Source: Combretum micranthum (taxonomy: Eukaryota > Streptophyta > Magnoliopsida > Myrtales > Combretaceae). Taken from it: a DNA stretch of 64,000 nucleotides. Shown one piece after another: positions 1 to 11,122 of the stretch. The stretch covers positions 1 to 64,000 of the forward strand of contig JAMXBD010002759.1 of assembly GCA_024138025.1 (NCBI GenBank), written 5' to 3'. The notes under the pieces are model-generated. The model was not told the DNA's origin. It searched no databases and saw nothing but the letters and a program-made list of their open reading frames with translations. Numbering within the stretch: position 1 is the stretch's first letter; the number at the start of each line of letters is the position of its first letter. The translations under genes were made by a program, and so were the position numbers.

Positions 1-59
1 GAATGTGATTAGAATCGATTTTTTTAAAGACGCTTCAAACGCCGCCGGCTTTTGTAAGG

Positions 60-245
60 AAAGTTAACGACGTTTATTTTTCAAAGTGTACGTCAGCCAT
101 TAGGGCTTCAATGCCGACAGCGTATGGGCGGTGTTGGATGCGACATAATCAAAATATTTAACGCTGGGCTCAACGCCACTGGCATATATTTTAAACGCCG
201 GGCTCAACGCTGCAGCGTATAATTTTAACGCTGCCAACATTCAGT
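60..245. repeat. GC-rich degenerate repeat array inside LTR A3
   Basis: The words AACGCYGGGCTCAACGC and AACGCTGC recur with AT-rich spacers (about 160-180, 194-215, 226-236). Related CAGCGTATGGGCG-like words lie near 115-130. This GC island stands out against AT-rich flanks. Similar but sequence-unrelated islands occur at comparable places in other LTRs of the window. Confidence 0.55.
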
Positions 246-442
246 CAGATTTTGCCTACGTAGAAAGGCGACGTATCCCCTGAGTTTTACAAATTCAATC
301 TTCTTCAAATGTCATTCTTTACTTCATATATGATCTTCTAATGAATATATAAGCTAAATAAACATGTTTTATGTATGAATTAGATGTTAAAACTATATGT
401 TAGATTTATTGAATCTCCTCGCATAGTTAACCTAGGATTGTG

Positions 443-447
<5 letters not shown>

Positions 448-491
<44 letters not shown>
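448..491. repeat. (TG)n microsatellite, about 22 units
   Basis: Uninterrupted TG dinucleotides, read directly, lying inside LTR A3. Two overlapping short ORFs here are products of the repeat. Confidence 0.97.
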
Positions 492-494
<3 letters not shown>

Positions 495-1709
495 TCTACA
501 TTCAATTATTGATTGTTTTGATATTCTTATTTCAGTTAAAGGTTCTTCGGTTATTTTCCCTCCGAGTGAATATAGTAATATACTATCAAGTTCAGGTACG
601 CAATAGCTTATTTGTTGTGTGCTAGGACTAAGCATTCTTAAATTAATTTAATTTAATTTAATTCGACTTAATGTTTTGATGAACTAGATGTCTATTATAC
701 TGTTTAATCTAGTCCAAGGAGCAGCAAACCTGTCATGATGCAATGACATGTTAGTTAGGCGCTTAACCTAAGTCATGATGCAATGACTTTACCATGATGC
801 AATAGTGATTCATTTTGGTTAAGTGGGTAGCCGATGGGGGGAATAGTATCCAAGTACTGTTTGCTTAAACTTATGGGGAAATACCATGGTTTAGTTCAAA
901 GTTTATGGGAACTTGTGAACTAGGCTCATGTTGTGGACTGAGTTTAAGTAGAGTCGGGTAACGACTTTTGAACCCTAAATGAAGCTATTTCTTTATGGAA
1001 TAGATATAGGAGATATAAGTATTCGGACTGCTTATATCAACCCCCTGAGCAACTGTTGTTACTCAAGACCCCTAAATTCCCAGAGTGTGGTCCCAGGGTT
1101 TGAATACCCTCCTGTTGTTATGTAAAAGAAAACTTAATAAGATAATGACTTGATTCATTGATGCATTCCATTTGATTTACGTTTGCTTGATAAATTGTTC
1201 TTGTATTTTGTTATTGCGTACTAGGCCTTTGGCTTACTTTTGCTGCTTTGCAGGCAATGGAGATGAGTTATATGATGATCTGGGTTACGGGTCAGACTTT
1301 GAAAGATTCATGGATGAGTGGGACGAATAGGACTCGAATGCCCCTGGATTTTGGAGAAGCTTTTGTTTAAAAGCAAAATTCTTTGTATAGAAGGCTTGAT
1401 AGATAAACCTAAGATGTATAGACCTTAAGATCTCTTAGGGTTACTTTTTGTACTAAGAAAAACATGTAAATTTTGTAGTGTCTTGTATTAACACTAAACT
1501 TTGTACATATGATGTATATATATGTATAGATTGCTTTTATTGGCAATCTTATTTTGTTAAAGGTTGTTTATAAAGTTTTAGCAGATTTGATCAAACAATT
1601 CTCATAAACTATTAGTTTTAGCACAACCTTACATATAATATGAAAATGTTATATATGGTTGGGGACTCGGTACTCTAAATCTCGGAATTTAGTGGGACGG
1701 GTCTTTATA

Positions 1710-2303
1710 GTTATCTATTCAAGATACACTTCTGCACAATATTTAGAGCTTTTGAGAGACTTGAGAGTTGATCTTAAGCTTAGGTATCGTGTATGGTGGA
1801 ACTGTCCCATCTAAGATACCCTAAAGGCGTGATATGCCAGGTCCAACAGGTCCAACCCTTTTCCCAAAAAAAAAATTCCACATTTCTAAAAATATATATG
1901 TATATAACATAAGTGCTTTTTTCATTTTTTTTTTCCCGAAAGGACCCTTTTAGACCGATTGGCTTATATGAATCCATGAGGCGGACCCAGATAGGACTCA
2001 CCAACCTAACCGGTCCTTAAGAAATTCTGAACCCATCATAGCTAGTCCAGGTCAAGTCCCAGTTTAGACCAAACCTGGAAAGATGTCTAGGTCTATCTGG
2101 TTTATCTATTTTTCTAATATCTATATTTGTATTTAATCTTTATTACTAGTATATGAATAAATCTCCATCTTTTTTCGATTTTTAACAAACATCCGACACC
2201 AAACAGATACCAATGGATGAAAAGGACAAACTAAGTAGACCCAAATCAGTCATTTAATACATGTACTTGAATTCATAAAAGTAAGAAATTTATAGATACT
2301 CAC
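1710..2303. other. Unassigned interval between LTR A3 and the transporter exon
   Basis: It holds A and T homopolymers near 1865-1935 and GGTCCA/GGACC-rich stretches at 1838-2090. The downstream exons expected for a WAT1-related gene are not recognisable here, so the gene is truncated or these are foreign sequences. I see no gene. Confidence 0.5.
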
Positions 2304-2553
2304 TTGAAATATGAACCATAGAGCCCAAGCCACAGTACTAGCACAAAGAAGAAATGGTCCCAAGAGGGAGTTGCGCTTATTGTTTGAAGTTTTGGCAGTC
2401 ATGTTCAAGACATATTTCCAGTTAATGCTGGAGTTACCTATGTTAATATTTGGCCCATGGTAGAATACAAGCAGCATTTCTACCCCAACACAAATTGATG
2501 TTCCAATTACCTTTGCGAACCCTGGTTTCATTTTGATTCCAACAACTTCTTGT
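2304..2553 (-). pseudogene. WAT1-related exon (second half of first EamA domain)
   Basis: This 250-bp open exon lies between an acceptor (TTATAAG before 2553) and a donor (GTGAGT after 2304). It encodes GFAKVIGTSICVGVEMLLVF and later ASTVAWALWFIFQ, matching the AKVxGTxxCxxGAMLLxxYxGP ... WxLWxILQ pattern of WAT1-related proteins. The conserved GAML is here GVEML. The exon ends after the FQ codon, as expected in the family. It has no internal stop. Confidence 0.82.
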
Positions 2554-2969
2554 CTTATAACATAATTAAAAACAACAAAATTTAGATGAAAAAGAAAATA
2601 AATTAATCATGCCATGCAGATGACATCAGTAGGCATACACATCTAAAGTGAATATAACATAGGATTGTTAGAGAAAAAACTTAGGAGGAAATTTCAAATC
2701 GAGTTTAAAGCTTAATTAACAAAGTAACCATACCATCTAGATGACCTATATATTGGATTCAAATACCAAATTATTCCAAGCTTATCAAATTAATTGAAAA
2801 TAAAATAAGTATAAACAAAAAATGCTTGATCAAGCTTAACTATTGACATTTTACTTGCTATACTATTAATATTGATCATGTTCATAAGTTTTGGCAAAGA
2901 ATAAGGCAATCATATTAAAAATGGGCGGGATCATAAAACTTTCTATGACATTAATATGTAATAATCTTA

Positions 2970-3280
2970 AGGACAATGTCGTGGTTTACACCTCAACTTT
3001 ATTCCTTTTTTACAATTATACACATGTAATTTATTTTAAATTGTCAATTTATACACTTGATTAAAAATTTAATTGTTATTATTTAAATTGTCAATAAAAC
3101 TTTATAGTTATGTTGTGACTAGTTATCCATAATGATAGAAGTAAGAACTCTTAATAGAAAGAAACAAGGTATAAATGATAGTAACTAAACATTTAATTAA
3201 ATGTACATATTGACAATATAAAAGTTCAAGTATATAATTAAAAAAACGTAAAATTAAATTGTAAACCTCAACATTGAACC
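2970..3280. mobile_element. MULE-type MITE, 311 bp, 10-bp TSD
   Basis: The insert is flanked by perfect 10-bp direct repeats AATAATCTTA (2960-2969 and 3281-3290). Its ends are inverted repeats: GGACAATGTCGTGGTTTAC on the left, and the reverse complement GGTTCAATGTTGAGGTTTAC on the right. It has an AT-rich interior and no coding capacity. TSD length suggests Mutator-type mobilisation. It lies between two exons of the transporter remnant. Confidence 0.82.
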
Positions 3281-3386
3281 AATAATCTTACTATAACCTT
3301 AGGTAGAAAATTGTCAAAAAATTGTAGTATAGTATGGCATCCTGCTGGATTATAAAAAGTTGGAATATCAAATATGTAAAACATAC

Positions 3387-3449
3387 CAAGTTAAGGAGCA
3401 CAAAAAGATATGGAACAAAATGGGGACGGTGATCATTGGCATAGTCTTC
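3387..3449 (-). pseudogene. WAT1-related short exon 2
   Basis: A 63-bp exon lies between acceptor TTCTTTGCAG and donor GTATGT. With one leading base completing an Arg codon from exon 1 it reads KTMPMITVPILFHIFLCSL. This fits the family's KxRPKMTxxIFxxIFLLxLLG segment, although Arg-Pro-Lys has become Met-Pro-Met. Size and phase match the usual second exon. Confidence 0.75.
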
Positions 3450-3811
3450 CTGCAAAGAATAATAGGCTTAAAATGTATAATAAAAAGACAATGGAAAATA
3501 AGACAGAGAACTAACTAAAATAAAATAAAATAAAAGCCACTTGAAGTAATTCATTTTTAAGAAAATAAAATATATGACAGGAAAAAAAAGAATATAATAT
3601 GATGATATATTTATGTCCTAATTTACTATATAAACAATCATACAAATATCTTAACACTAAGATAAATTTATTTAGTAAGATTTAAGAATTTAGTGCTTGA
3701 TAATATTATAATGCCATGGTATATAATTGAAATTCAGTCTCATGTCCATCTTCTAATTGTTCTATAGGAGATATGAGTCAATGTGAGACAGCTTTCCAAC
3801 GGGTGGATAAT

Positions 3812-4386
3812 TAGGGATGCAAGTGGGTCGGGTCGTTATAGGGTACCCAACCGTCCAACCCGCTAAAAACCCTATAGGGTCAAATCCTATAGGGTTTTAG
3901 GATGGGTTTTGGGATTAAAAAAAAACCTGATAAGTTATCTGGTCGGGTTTATGGTTTATTATGTAACCCGTTGGGAAAACACGACCCGGCATAAATTCAA
4001 AATATTAAAAATTAAAAATATTAAGTTATTAAAGCAAGGATCCCATTTATATTATATGTATGTGAAAGTAAGTGGAAATGAAGTGTTTGCATCATTTTAT
4101 ATGATATTATTGTCTAAAATTCATTCTTTCAATATAAGTATTTGTATCATTAATAATTTAAAACAAAATTCTTTCTTTTCTTTTTTTTTTAAGAAAAAAA
4201 TTTTAAAATCTTGGAGTCGGGTCGGGTCGGTCGGGTTATGGGTTCCTTAAATCCTAGCAGGTCGGGTTTGAGATTGACAAAAAAAGACCCGATGGGTTTT
4301 TCTCGGTTCTGGGACATCCATTAAGGACTCGGGTTGGTTCGGATTTCAAAAAACCCATCCCGAAACCCGTCCCGGTTGCATCCCTA
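3812..4386. mobile_element. hAT-type nonautonomous element, 575 bp, 8-bp TSD
   Basis: Termini are TAGGGATGCAA on the left and TTGCATCCCTA on the right, perfect inverted repeats. Perfect 8-bp direct repeats TGGATAAT lie at 3804-3811 and 4387-4394. Subterminal regions are rich in GGGTCGG/CCCGACC-type words (3828-3960 and 4215-4375), typical of plant hAT elements. The centre is AT-rich and noncoding; a 113-codon ORF across it is meaningless. It lies in intron 1 of the transporter remnant. Confidence 0.9.
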
Positions 4387-5552
4387 TGGATAATAGATTG
4401 AACCTATGCAGTATTGGTCTCACAATTGATCGAATTTGTTAAAAGAAAAAAAACTTATTATTTGAAGGAAATGATAACATAATAGATAACAAAAAGAAAA
4501 ACAAATTGCGAAAGGCTAATTAATTACACATTCAAATTAAACTACTTAAAAAAACAATTCATGAAGGACTAAATTTCATTAAGGACTTTTTTTTTCCTCC
4601 AAAGCAGAGAAAAAAGAGCCTTAATTGGCAATTTAGGGAAAATATATATATGTATATATATATAACCTTAATCCCTGACACGGTTTAATTAATTAATCTC
4701 AGAGCAGGCCTCATTAAATATTATTAGAATAGATAACTATTAAATGACATGTAGCAGTCATACACAAGTAGAAAAATTAAAGATATGATGGGTATGAGTA
4801 CTTTAGGTGTTCACATAAGAATTAAAAAGGTACATTTATTGGTAGCACTTCTCTTCAATAGCACCACAAAATTAGGGACTTGCTAAAGAAATGAAATGAA
4901 TTCAATAGTCAAACAGTAAATTTAATTAATTACCCAAAAAAATAGTCAATTTCATGGTTTCGCCTATTGTACTAAAGAAGGATATATGCTTGTCATATCC
5001 ATTTGATCTTTTTTCAAATCCAATCGAAAAAAGATAAACGAAAATGGAAAATCTATTTTATATATATATATATATATATAATTGTCTGCGTATGATTTAA
5101 GCTTTGTTTTGATTTTTCATTTATATGAACAAGAAAAGGAAAATTAGTGCTTAATTTTATTTCAGAAACAGCATAATATATATATATATATTTATATATT
5201 TAAGCAATCGAAGATATTTGGCAACATTTAAACAATTTTTTTAAATTAATTTTTTATTTTTTATCTAATGACAAACTAACTTATTTGATCATTTCCTTAA
5301 TGCTAAAATATTTCTCCCGTTTTGTAGCAACTAGCTAGTTCTTGATGATCGTAATATTTTTTTTTAAGATTTTGATAAAACTACAACTATTTTTCTTATC
5401 TATATGATTTGGTATGTTAGCAGCAACAGTAGTAATAACACCTAGTGCATGTTGTGGTGTAAATTTCTTGCATAGATAAAATGTGCTTCAACTCAAAACA
5501 ATAATCACGAAAATTGGAAAACAACCTAAAAGGTGAGATATATGAAGCATAC
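4387..5552. other. Intron remnant of the transporter gene, AT-rich
   Basis: Noncoding interval between exon 1 and exon 2 of the minus-strand remnant. It holds several AT dinucleotide tracts (about 4640-4663, 5058-5081, 5176-5192). No other gene or element ends were recognised. Confidence 0.5.
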
Positions 5553-5612
5553 CTTTCCAAGAAAACTGCAAATGGTGCAATAGCTAGAATAGAAAAGAGA
5601 TTGTGGTATATC
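5553..5612 (-). pseudogene. WAT1-related exon 1, 3' piece
   Basis: It encodes LAIAPFAVFLE plus two bases of an Arg codon, then donor GTATGC. This is the family's IAPFAxxLER motif at the end of membrane helix 2. The piece begins exactly at the target duplication of the hAT element that separates it from its 5' partner at 9696-9828. Confidence 0.82.
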
Positions 5613-8600
5613 TAGCGTTGGCGATTTGGGACCTAACCGTAAACCCGGACATGACATGACACAATTATAAAAGGGTGTGGGTAAGCAAAAGTCGACACGA
5701 TTAATAAATGGGTTAAACCTAGAAACGACACAAATTTAAACATGTCCAAGTTTAGATTTAGGTTTTAAACCCATGCACGAGACACGCGTCATAACACAGA
5801 TATAGGTTTGCAGTTTCGGATCCAACCCGTGAACCCGTTAAGTAATAATTAAAAAAATATTATAGAAAATGATTATCCATTCAAATATACATATATATAC
5901 ACATATATATTCAAAATCTATAAGTTATATGTACATAATCTATGTGTTATAAGGATTATATATATAGCATATCATAAAAATACTTATGTTAAAATATAGA
6001 CTTTATATAGCACACTTATTATATCATTATGTATATATATTACATAATCTACATGTTAAATATGTCATATAAGATGTATAATAAATGTCTAAAAAATATA
6101 TAATTTATAGATTATAAATACATAGTCTATGTATTATATATGTTACATACATAAATCTTTTTAAATGTATAATTATATGTTTATTTAAGTATGTGTGTAT
6201 AATTCATATTTTTACACATAATCAATATGTTATATTTATGTTTATGTTATACAATTACATAATGTTACACACATATATAATATTATATTTTTAGCAAATG
6301 TCTATAACATGTATATATGTATCTATGTCTGTGCCATTATGCAAGTTTATAGGAGGTCTTCACACAAATCTAACTGTTAAAATTTACACTTGAAAAACAT
6401 ATAATATTTCTTATTTAACCTTAGATTGAACTCATTCTACATTGCCTCTAACATAACACATTATCATTGTGTTTCCTTGTTACCACTTCTACAATCACTT
6501 TCGCTTGCAATTTCATCATCAATACACTACGATTTTGATGTCAACGTCCCCAATACGATCACAAGTTTGTATTACTTCAAAAAATTAACTCTTTACTTGA
6601 TGAAATGTGAAATGGATTAAAAAGTCAATTACGTGTAGTGATACTGGCTAAACATCTTAGTTTTTGTCTTTCAAATGTGTGAAATTTATTAAAGACCCTA
6701 GCTTTATGCTTAAATGAAGTGAAATTATGTAGAAATTGTAGCTTTTATCTTTTTTCGAAGTAAGATTGATTAAAAACATTGTTTCTATCTCTTATTGAAG
6801 TGAAATCTATTGACTGAGTTTAAATAAGAAAATATATTATTAATGGTTGTTTATCCTATGTGTTCTATTTTCCTTGCTAGATTCATTTTGTGTTGAGATT
6901 TTATCAATAATGACATTGTGTGCATGCAATATAGAAATGGATAGTAATCTATGATTTTTGTTTGACATTTAGATGGAGATGGATTCACCTATAAAAGATT
7001 TTGATGAAACGGAAAAGCTAGGAGCAAATGAAGAGGATGATGTGGTTGAAGTTTTTTCATCAACTAATAACTCTAAACGACAAAGAAGGCTCACATCTCC
7101 ATGGTGGAAATTTTTCACTCGTACTCATTAAAAGAGATCAGATGGATCAATTGTCACAAAAGCTATATATAAGTCGTATAAGACTGCTATAAAATGTGAT
7201 AGTCAATTTGGGAGGGGGAACTTAAAAAGGCATACTAATAAACGTTCAAAACGTAACAGTAGAGACATTGGTCAAATACTTTTGTCTATTAATATGAAAT
7301 GCAAAACCAACAAGTTTAATCTTGAAAAATATCATGAGTTATTTGTTGCTGCTATTGTTAAGCATCAAATGCCTCTTGTATTTGCACAGTATAACGGATT
7401 TAAGGCTATGTTTGAGTATTTGAATAAAAATGTTGTTTATATTTCTAGAAATTCTTTGAAAGCGGTGTATTGAACATGTATAAGAGGGAAAGAAGTAGGA
7501 TCAAAAAGATGCTTTTCAAGTGTTTAGGTAGAGTTTGCGTGACATCTGATTTGTGGACATCTGTAGCACTTGATGGATATATATCAGTGACTGCACATTT
7601 CATTGATAAAAATTAGGTCTTAAAAAAGAGGATTTTGAGTTTTGCATATATGTCACCTCCACATTTAGGTGTTACATTAACTGAAAAAGCAATGGCATTA
7701 CTAGCTAATTGACGTATCAAAAGTAAATTATTCAATGTGACTTTGGATAATGCTTCAGCAAATGATCTTTTTGTGAGTTTATTGAAGTCACAACTAAATG
7801 TCTGAAGTGGACTTTTGGCATCAGGTAACTATTTTCATATAAGATGTTGTGCGCATATTCTTAATTTGATTGTTCAAGAAGGTCTGGAAAATATTGATGG
7901 TGATGTGGATAAGGTCAGGGAAAGTGTAAAGTATGTGAAGGGTTCTCAAACATGAAAAATAAAGTTTGCTGAACGTGTAAGCCTATTATGTTTGTCAAAG
8001 AATAAGGGTTTAAGACAAGATGTCCCAACTCGGTGGAATTCCATATATTTCATGCTTGAGAGTGCAGTTCATTATAAAAGTGTCTTTTGTCATTTAGAGT
8101 TAAGTGAATCCAATTATAAGTATTGTCCTTCTTTGGAAGAATGGGACAGGCTTGAGAAAATGACCAAGTTCTTGAAGCTTTTTAATGATATCACTTGTTA
8201 ATCCTCTATAACAAAATATCCTACTGCCAATTTGTACTTTCCATCAATTTGTAAGGCATATCGAGCACTGACAAATAATATGGGTGAAAGTGAACTATAT
8301 TTGAAAGATATGGCAACTAGGATGTTTGTGAAATTTGAAAAGTATTGGTCTGAGTTTAGTGTGATTTTGGCAATTGTTATTACATTGGATCCATGGTATA
8401 AGCTTGATTATGTTGAGTGGACTTACCAGAGGATTTATGGTGCTAACTCAAGTGAGTTTTTAAAAGTCAAAAGAGCATTATTTTCTTTTTTTGATGAATA
8501 TGCGATGATAGATGATGGAAGTTCAGATAAAAATTTTTGTGGTGATAAATCAAAGACCATGAAAACTATTAATGATTAGCGGGGTGATGACATCAAGGTA

Positions 8601-9695
8601 ACTTTATTTTTTATAATTATATATATTGTTTACACTTTTCAAGCTATTTTTATTCCATATAATGCTTATCATTTTTTATTTTGTCTAGGACTTTCAATCT
8701 TTTAAAAGCGTAAAAATGCTCAAGAGTGTTACAAGATCTGAACTAGAGCTATATTTAGATGAGGAACGACATCAGATGGTAGATTTAGATATCTTAGGTT
8801 ACTGGAAAAATAATCAATTTCAATATTCTCAAGTTACAAGAGTGGCACATGGCATCTTAAGCATACCAATATCTACGATTGCTTCAGAATCTGCATTTAG
8901 TACTAGAGGCCGAATGCTCAATGAACATCATGGCTCATTGAAGCCACAAACTGCAGAAGCTCTTGTATGTACGAAGGATTGGCTTTTTGGTGAAGAAGGT
9001 AATAAAATACCTTATTTTTATAAAATTATTGATAATATTCATTTTTTATTTGTACTATTCTTTTTTCATAGTAGGTTCTCCAAATGTCTCCCTTGAGGAA
9101 TTGACAGAGAATGTGATGAAACTAAAAATCACCACCAGTAACGAGATCTCTTTAGACCATGGTTCAACTTAACAACATTTAGTGTTCAGATTTGTTCTTT
9201 TGCTAGCTTTAGAGGTTCTTGTGGTTTAATCTCTTGTAAGATTAACTTCATGCTTAAATGTTTATGTTGTAATTTTATTCCAAGATGATGTTTTTGAATA
9301 AAATGTTTTATGACCCATAAGCATACCAAACGCAAGGTTATTTATTTTAATTTTGGTAAGACTAATCACATGTATTAGGTATCAATAGCTTGTGAAAGCT
9401 AGTTGTTTTTGCTATTATGTAGGATGTTTTATAATATCTTCTAGTTTTATTGCAACCTATGATGGACGAAAGTAACTAACCAAACTTCTTTATATGCTCT
9501 TTAAGTACTAGATTCAACTTTCGATAAGTGGGTTGAATGAGACACGAAACACGATATAAATAGATTGGGTCATGAGTTTAGGTTTTCATATACGATTAAT
9601 AAATGGGTCAAATCCCGGGTTTGGAGTTTTCAGGACACAAATCTATTTAGACACGGATACAAGACACAATACGGTAACATGAATTTCCAGCACTA
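5613..9695 (+). mobile_element. hAT transposon inserted in a transporter exon, 4083 bp
   Basis: Left terminus TAGCGTTGGCGATT and the reverse complement of the right end, TAGTGCTGGAAATT, form imperfect inverted repeats. Flanks are GGTATATC (5605-5612) and CGTATATC (9696-9703), an 8-bp TSD with one mismatch. Subterminal stretches on both sides share AATAAATGGGT and GACACGA words (5690-5850 and 9530-9640). Inside is a decayed plus-strand transposase. Coding fragments of exon 1 of the same transporter continue on both outer sides, confirming the insertion point. Confidence 0.87.
6973..9172 (+). pseudogene. hAT transposase (BED finger / RICESLEEPER type), decayed
   Basis: The N-terminal part has an acidic leader, then SPWWKFFTRTH followed by a stop near 7129 and a degenerate zinc-finger region ending GRGNLKRHTN, consistent with a BED finger. 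The catalytic RNase H-like core is visible as VTSDLWTSVALDGYISVTAH, TLDNASAND, CCAHILNLIVQEGL and VPTRWNSIYFMLESA, but several stops break it (about 7614, 7710, 7802, 7953, 8200). The C-terminal dimerisation domain is well kept: DLDILGYWKNN and IPISTIASESAFSTRGRML. Two introns look intact (8598-8688 and 8999-9071, both GT-AG). The last exon ends with TAA at 9172. The protein cannot be made as a whole. Confidence 0.88.
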
Positions 9696-9828
9696 CGTAT
9701 ATCACAAAAACGAATGGATTGAATCCATCATCCATTGCAAGTTTTGATATAATGCTCATTCTTAAAAACCCTAGTTGCACTAGAACCATCACCAAGAAAG
9801 GTAAAAATTCACTTAATGAAATGGTCAT
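9696..9828 (-). pseudogene. WAT1-related exon 1, 5' piece with probable start
   Basis: From an ATG at 9828 the reading is MTISLSEFLPFLVMVLVQLG, then FLRMSIISKLAMDDGFNPFV and FVIY. This matches the family's KPFLxMVLxQxGYAGMxIISKxALxxGMxxFVFVxYRH start, which spans membrane helix 1 and the beginning of helix 2. Reading is then lost in the hAT terminus. The ATG is the only in-frame one that gives a family-like length. Confidence 0.83.
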
Positions 9829-10719
9829 TGTTTAGAATATAATCTTCTCTCTTTCTCTTTTCTTTCTCTATCTTCTCTCTTTCTCTTTTCTCTCTCTATC
9901 TCACTTTTTGTTATACTAGGGTAAGAAGATTTACCTTTAGGAGAAGTTAGAGAGGATTATGAAGAGAAGAAGAGAGAGAGATCTTTTATATCATGTAAAA
10001 TATTTATATGTGTTAAATCTTGAATTTTTCACTTACACTTTAGTTATAGGATATGATTTGATCTGGCTACCCAATTATAATAATCGAGTATTTTTCTAAG
10101 AATTTCTATATAATACGCAATTTTTTATAGTAGCTTATTTTATAATGTTCTAATTTATCTTACTAATTGAAATTATAGTAAACTCATTACTAATTAGTAA
10201 ATGTGATTACTCCTTTCCCCTAAGAATGCTATTGTAACTATTTAGTCAATCGAAAATCGTAATTGATAATAATTTTCTTTTCTAAATTATTTTTCCTTCT
10301 CAAGAATTCTTTTTTGTACAATATTTGAGCTTTAAAAAATTGAACCAATAATGTCTTTATATCTATATGTAGCATTGTACAAACAAGTTACGTGGATCCT
10401 TACACCGACTCCATTGTAATTTGTGGGTTAAGTGGGCAAACTTGCTTTGGCTTGGATAATTTACCAGTAAAAATGTTGAGCAAATCAATTTACCAGCCTA
10501 CTAGGTTTTTTTGTTTGTGCAAAATTTTAATATAATAATAAAATCAAAATAAAGTAAATGTTTTTTTTAATTAAAATTAAGGTATGTTTGGAATTTAATC
10601 AAGTTTTACTATTATAATAAAAAATTTAAAATTTTTATTTTTATTTTTTTATTAGAGTAATTATTTAATAACACTATATTACTTTAAAACCTTATTATCC
10701 TTACTCAATTACTAAAATT
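9829..10719. other. Upstream side of the transporter remnant, including a CT-rich tract
   Basis: A CTTTCTC/TCTCTAT-rich pyrimidine tract runs at 9842-9905, so the minus-strand leader upstream of the ATG is GA-rich. A purine-rich stretch follows at 9958-9985. Such GA-rich leaders are common in plant 5' UTRs. The rest is AT-rich without recognisable genes. Confidence 0.45.
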
Positions 10720-10724
10720 AGATT

Positions 10725-11122
10725 TGTTGAAAATATGACTCAAATTCACGTCAAAGCTGCCAACTCTTATGTATTTTTAGGCGGCCAAAATTTTTCTTCG
10801 TGTTGGATGTTGTTCGTAAACTCTAGAAAGTGTAGGCCGACTCTAAGCTAGCAGCCTACATGTCCTAAGCCGCCAGCCTTTATGGCTATGCTGCCGGCCT
10901 AAGTGCCAACGTACATTTAAGCTGCCAGCTTTTTAAGCTGGCTTTCATGCCATCCTTTCCTTTATCCTATAACGTGTGTGTGTGTGTGTGTGTGTGTGTT
11001 GGGGGGGTGGTGTATTTCTAGGGTTTTATATGTGAGAAAGTGTGAGATACGAAAGTTCTATTCTTTTGAGAGCTTATTTGAGAGATCTAGAGAATAGAGT
11101 TTTATTCTCTCAAATCCTTGTA
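10725..11122 (+). mobile_element. Copia 5' LTR, truncated at its right end
   Basis: It aligns with 20478-20870 of the 3' LTR up to CAAATCCTTGTA. After that the 3' LTR continues about 130 bp more, while here the sequence passes straight into gag. A GC-rich block with repeated GCCGCCAGCC-type words (10833-10945) precedes TATCCTATAAC (about 10962-10972). A (GT)n run (10973-10999) stands where the 3' LTR has an (AT)n run. Confidence 0.88.

Larger units (their letters stand above)
1..1709 (+). mobile_element. LTR of family A (copy A3), left end outside window
   Basis: The right end (about 1655-1709) matches the reverse complement of the left end of the LTR at 44595, both carrying a GGTTGGGGAC block and ending GGGTCTTTAYA. 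The interval 590-640 matches 38149-38190 in LTR A2 (GGTACGCARTARCTTG-like). This places it in the same Tekay-like LTR group, reading left to right. The terminal CA appears mutated to TA. No primer-binding site follows 1709, so it is a solo LTR or the 3' LTR of an element lying to the left. No coding sequence is seen. Confidence 0.65.
2304..9828 (-). pseudogene. WAT1-related (EamA/MtN21-type) transporter gene remnant, broken
   Basis: Three pieces on the minus strand encode the N-terminal half of a WAT1-related membrane transporter, a plant EamA/DMT-superfamily protein usually of about 350-400 residues and ten membrane helices. Exon 1 is split (9828-9696 and 5612-5553), exon 2 is 3449-3387, and a further exon is 2553-2304. 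The splice sites used have GT donors and AG acceptors, and exon 1 and exon 2 join in phase. The exon that normally lies between the last two (the VIDQNLYY-type region) is not found, and nothing after 2304 is recognisable. A hAT element interrupts exon 1, and MITEs occupy the introns. Family assignment is secure from several motifs. The substrate cannot be inferred; family members move auxin, amino acids or other metabolites. The gene is very probably inactive. Confidence 0.8.

Noticed and set aside
440..635. ORFs with Cys-Val or Thr-His repeats
   Set aside because: They translate the TG/CA microsatellite.
3909..4250. 113-codon ORF
   Set aside because: Lies wholly inside the noncoding hAT-type element at 3812-4386.
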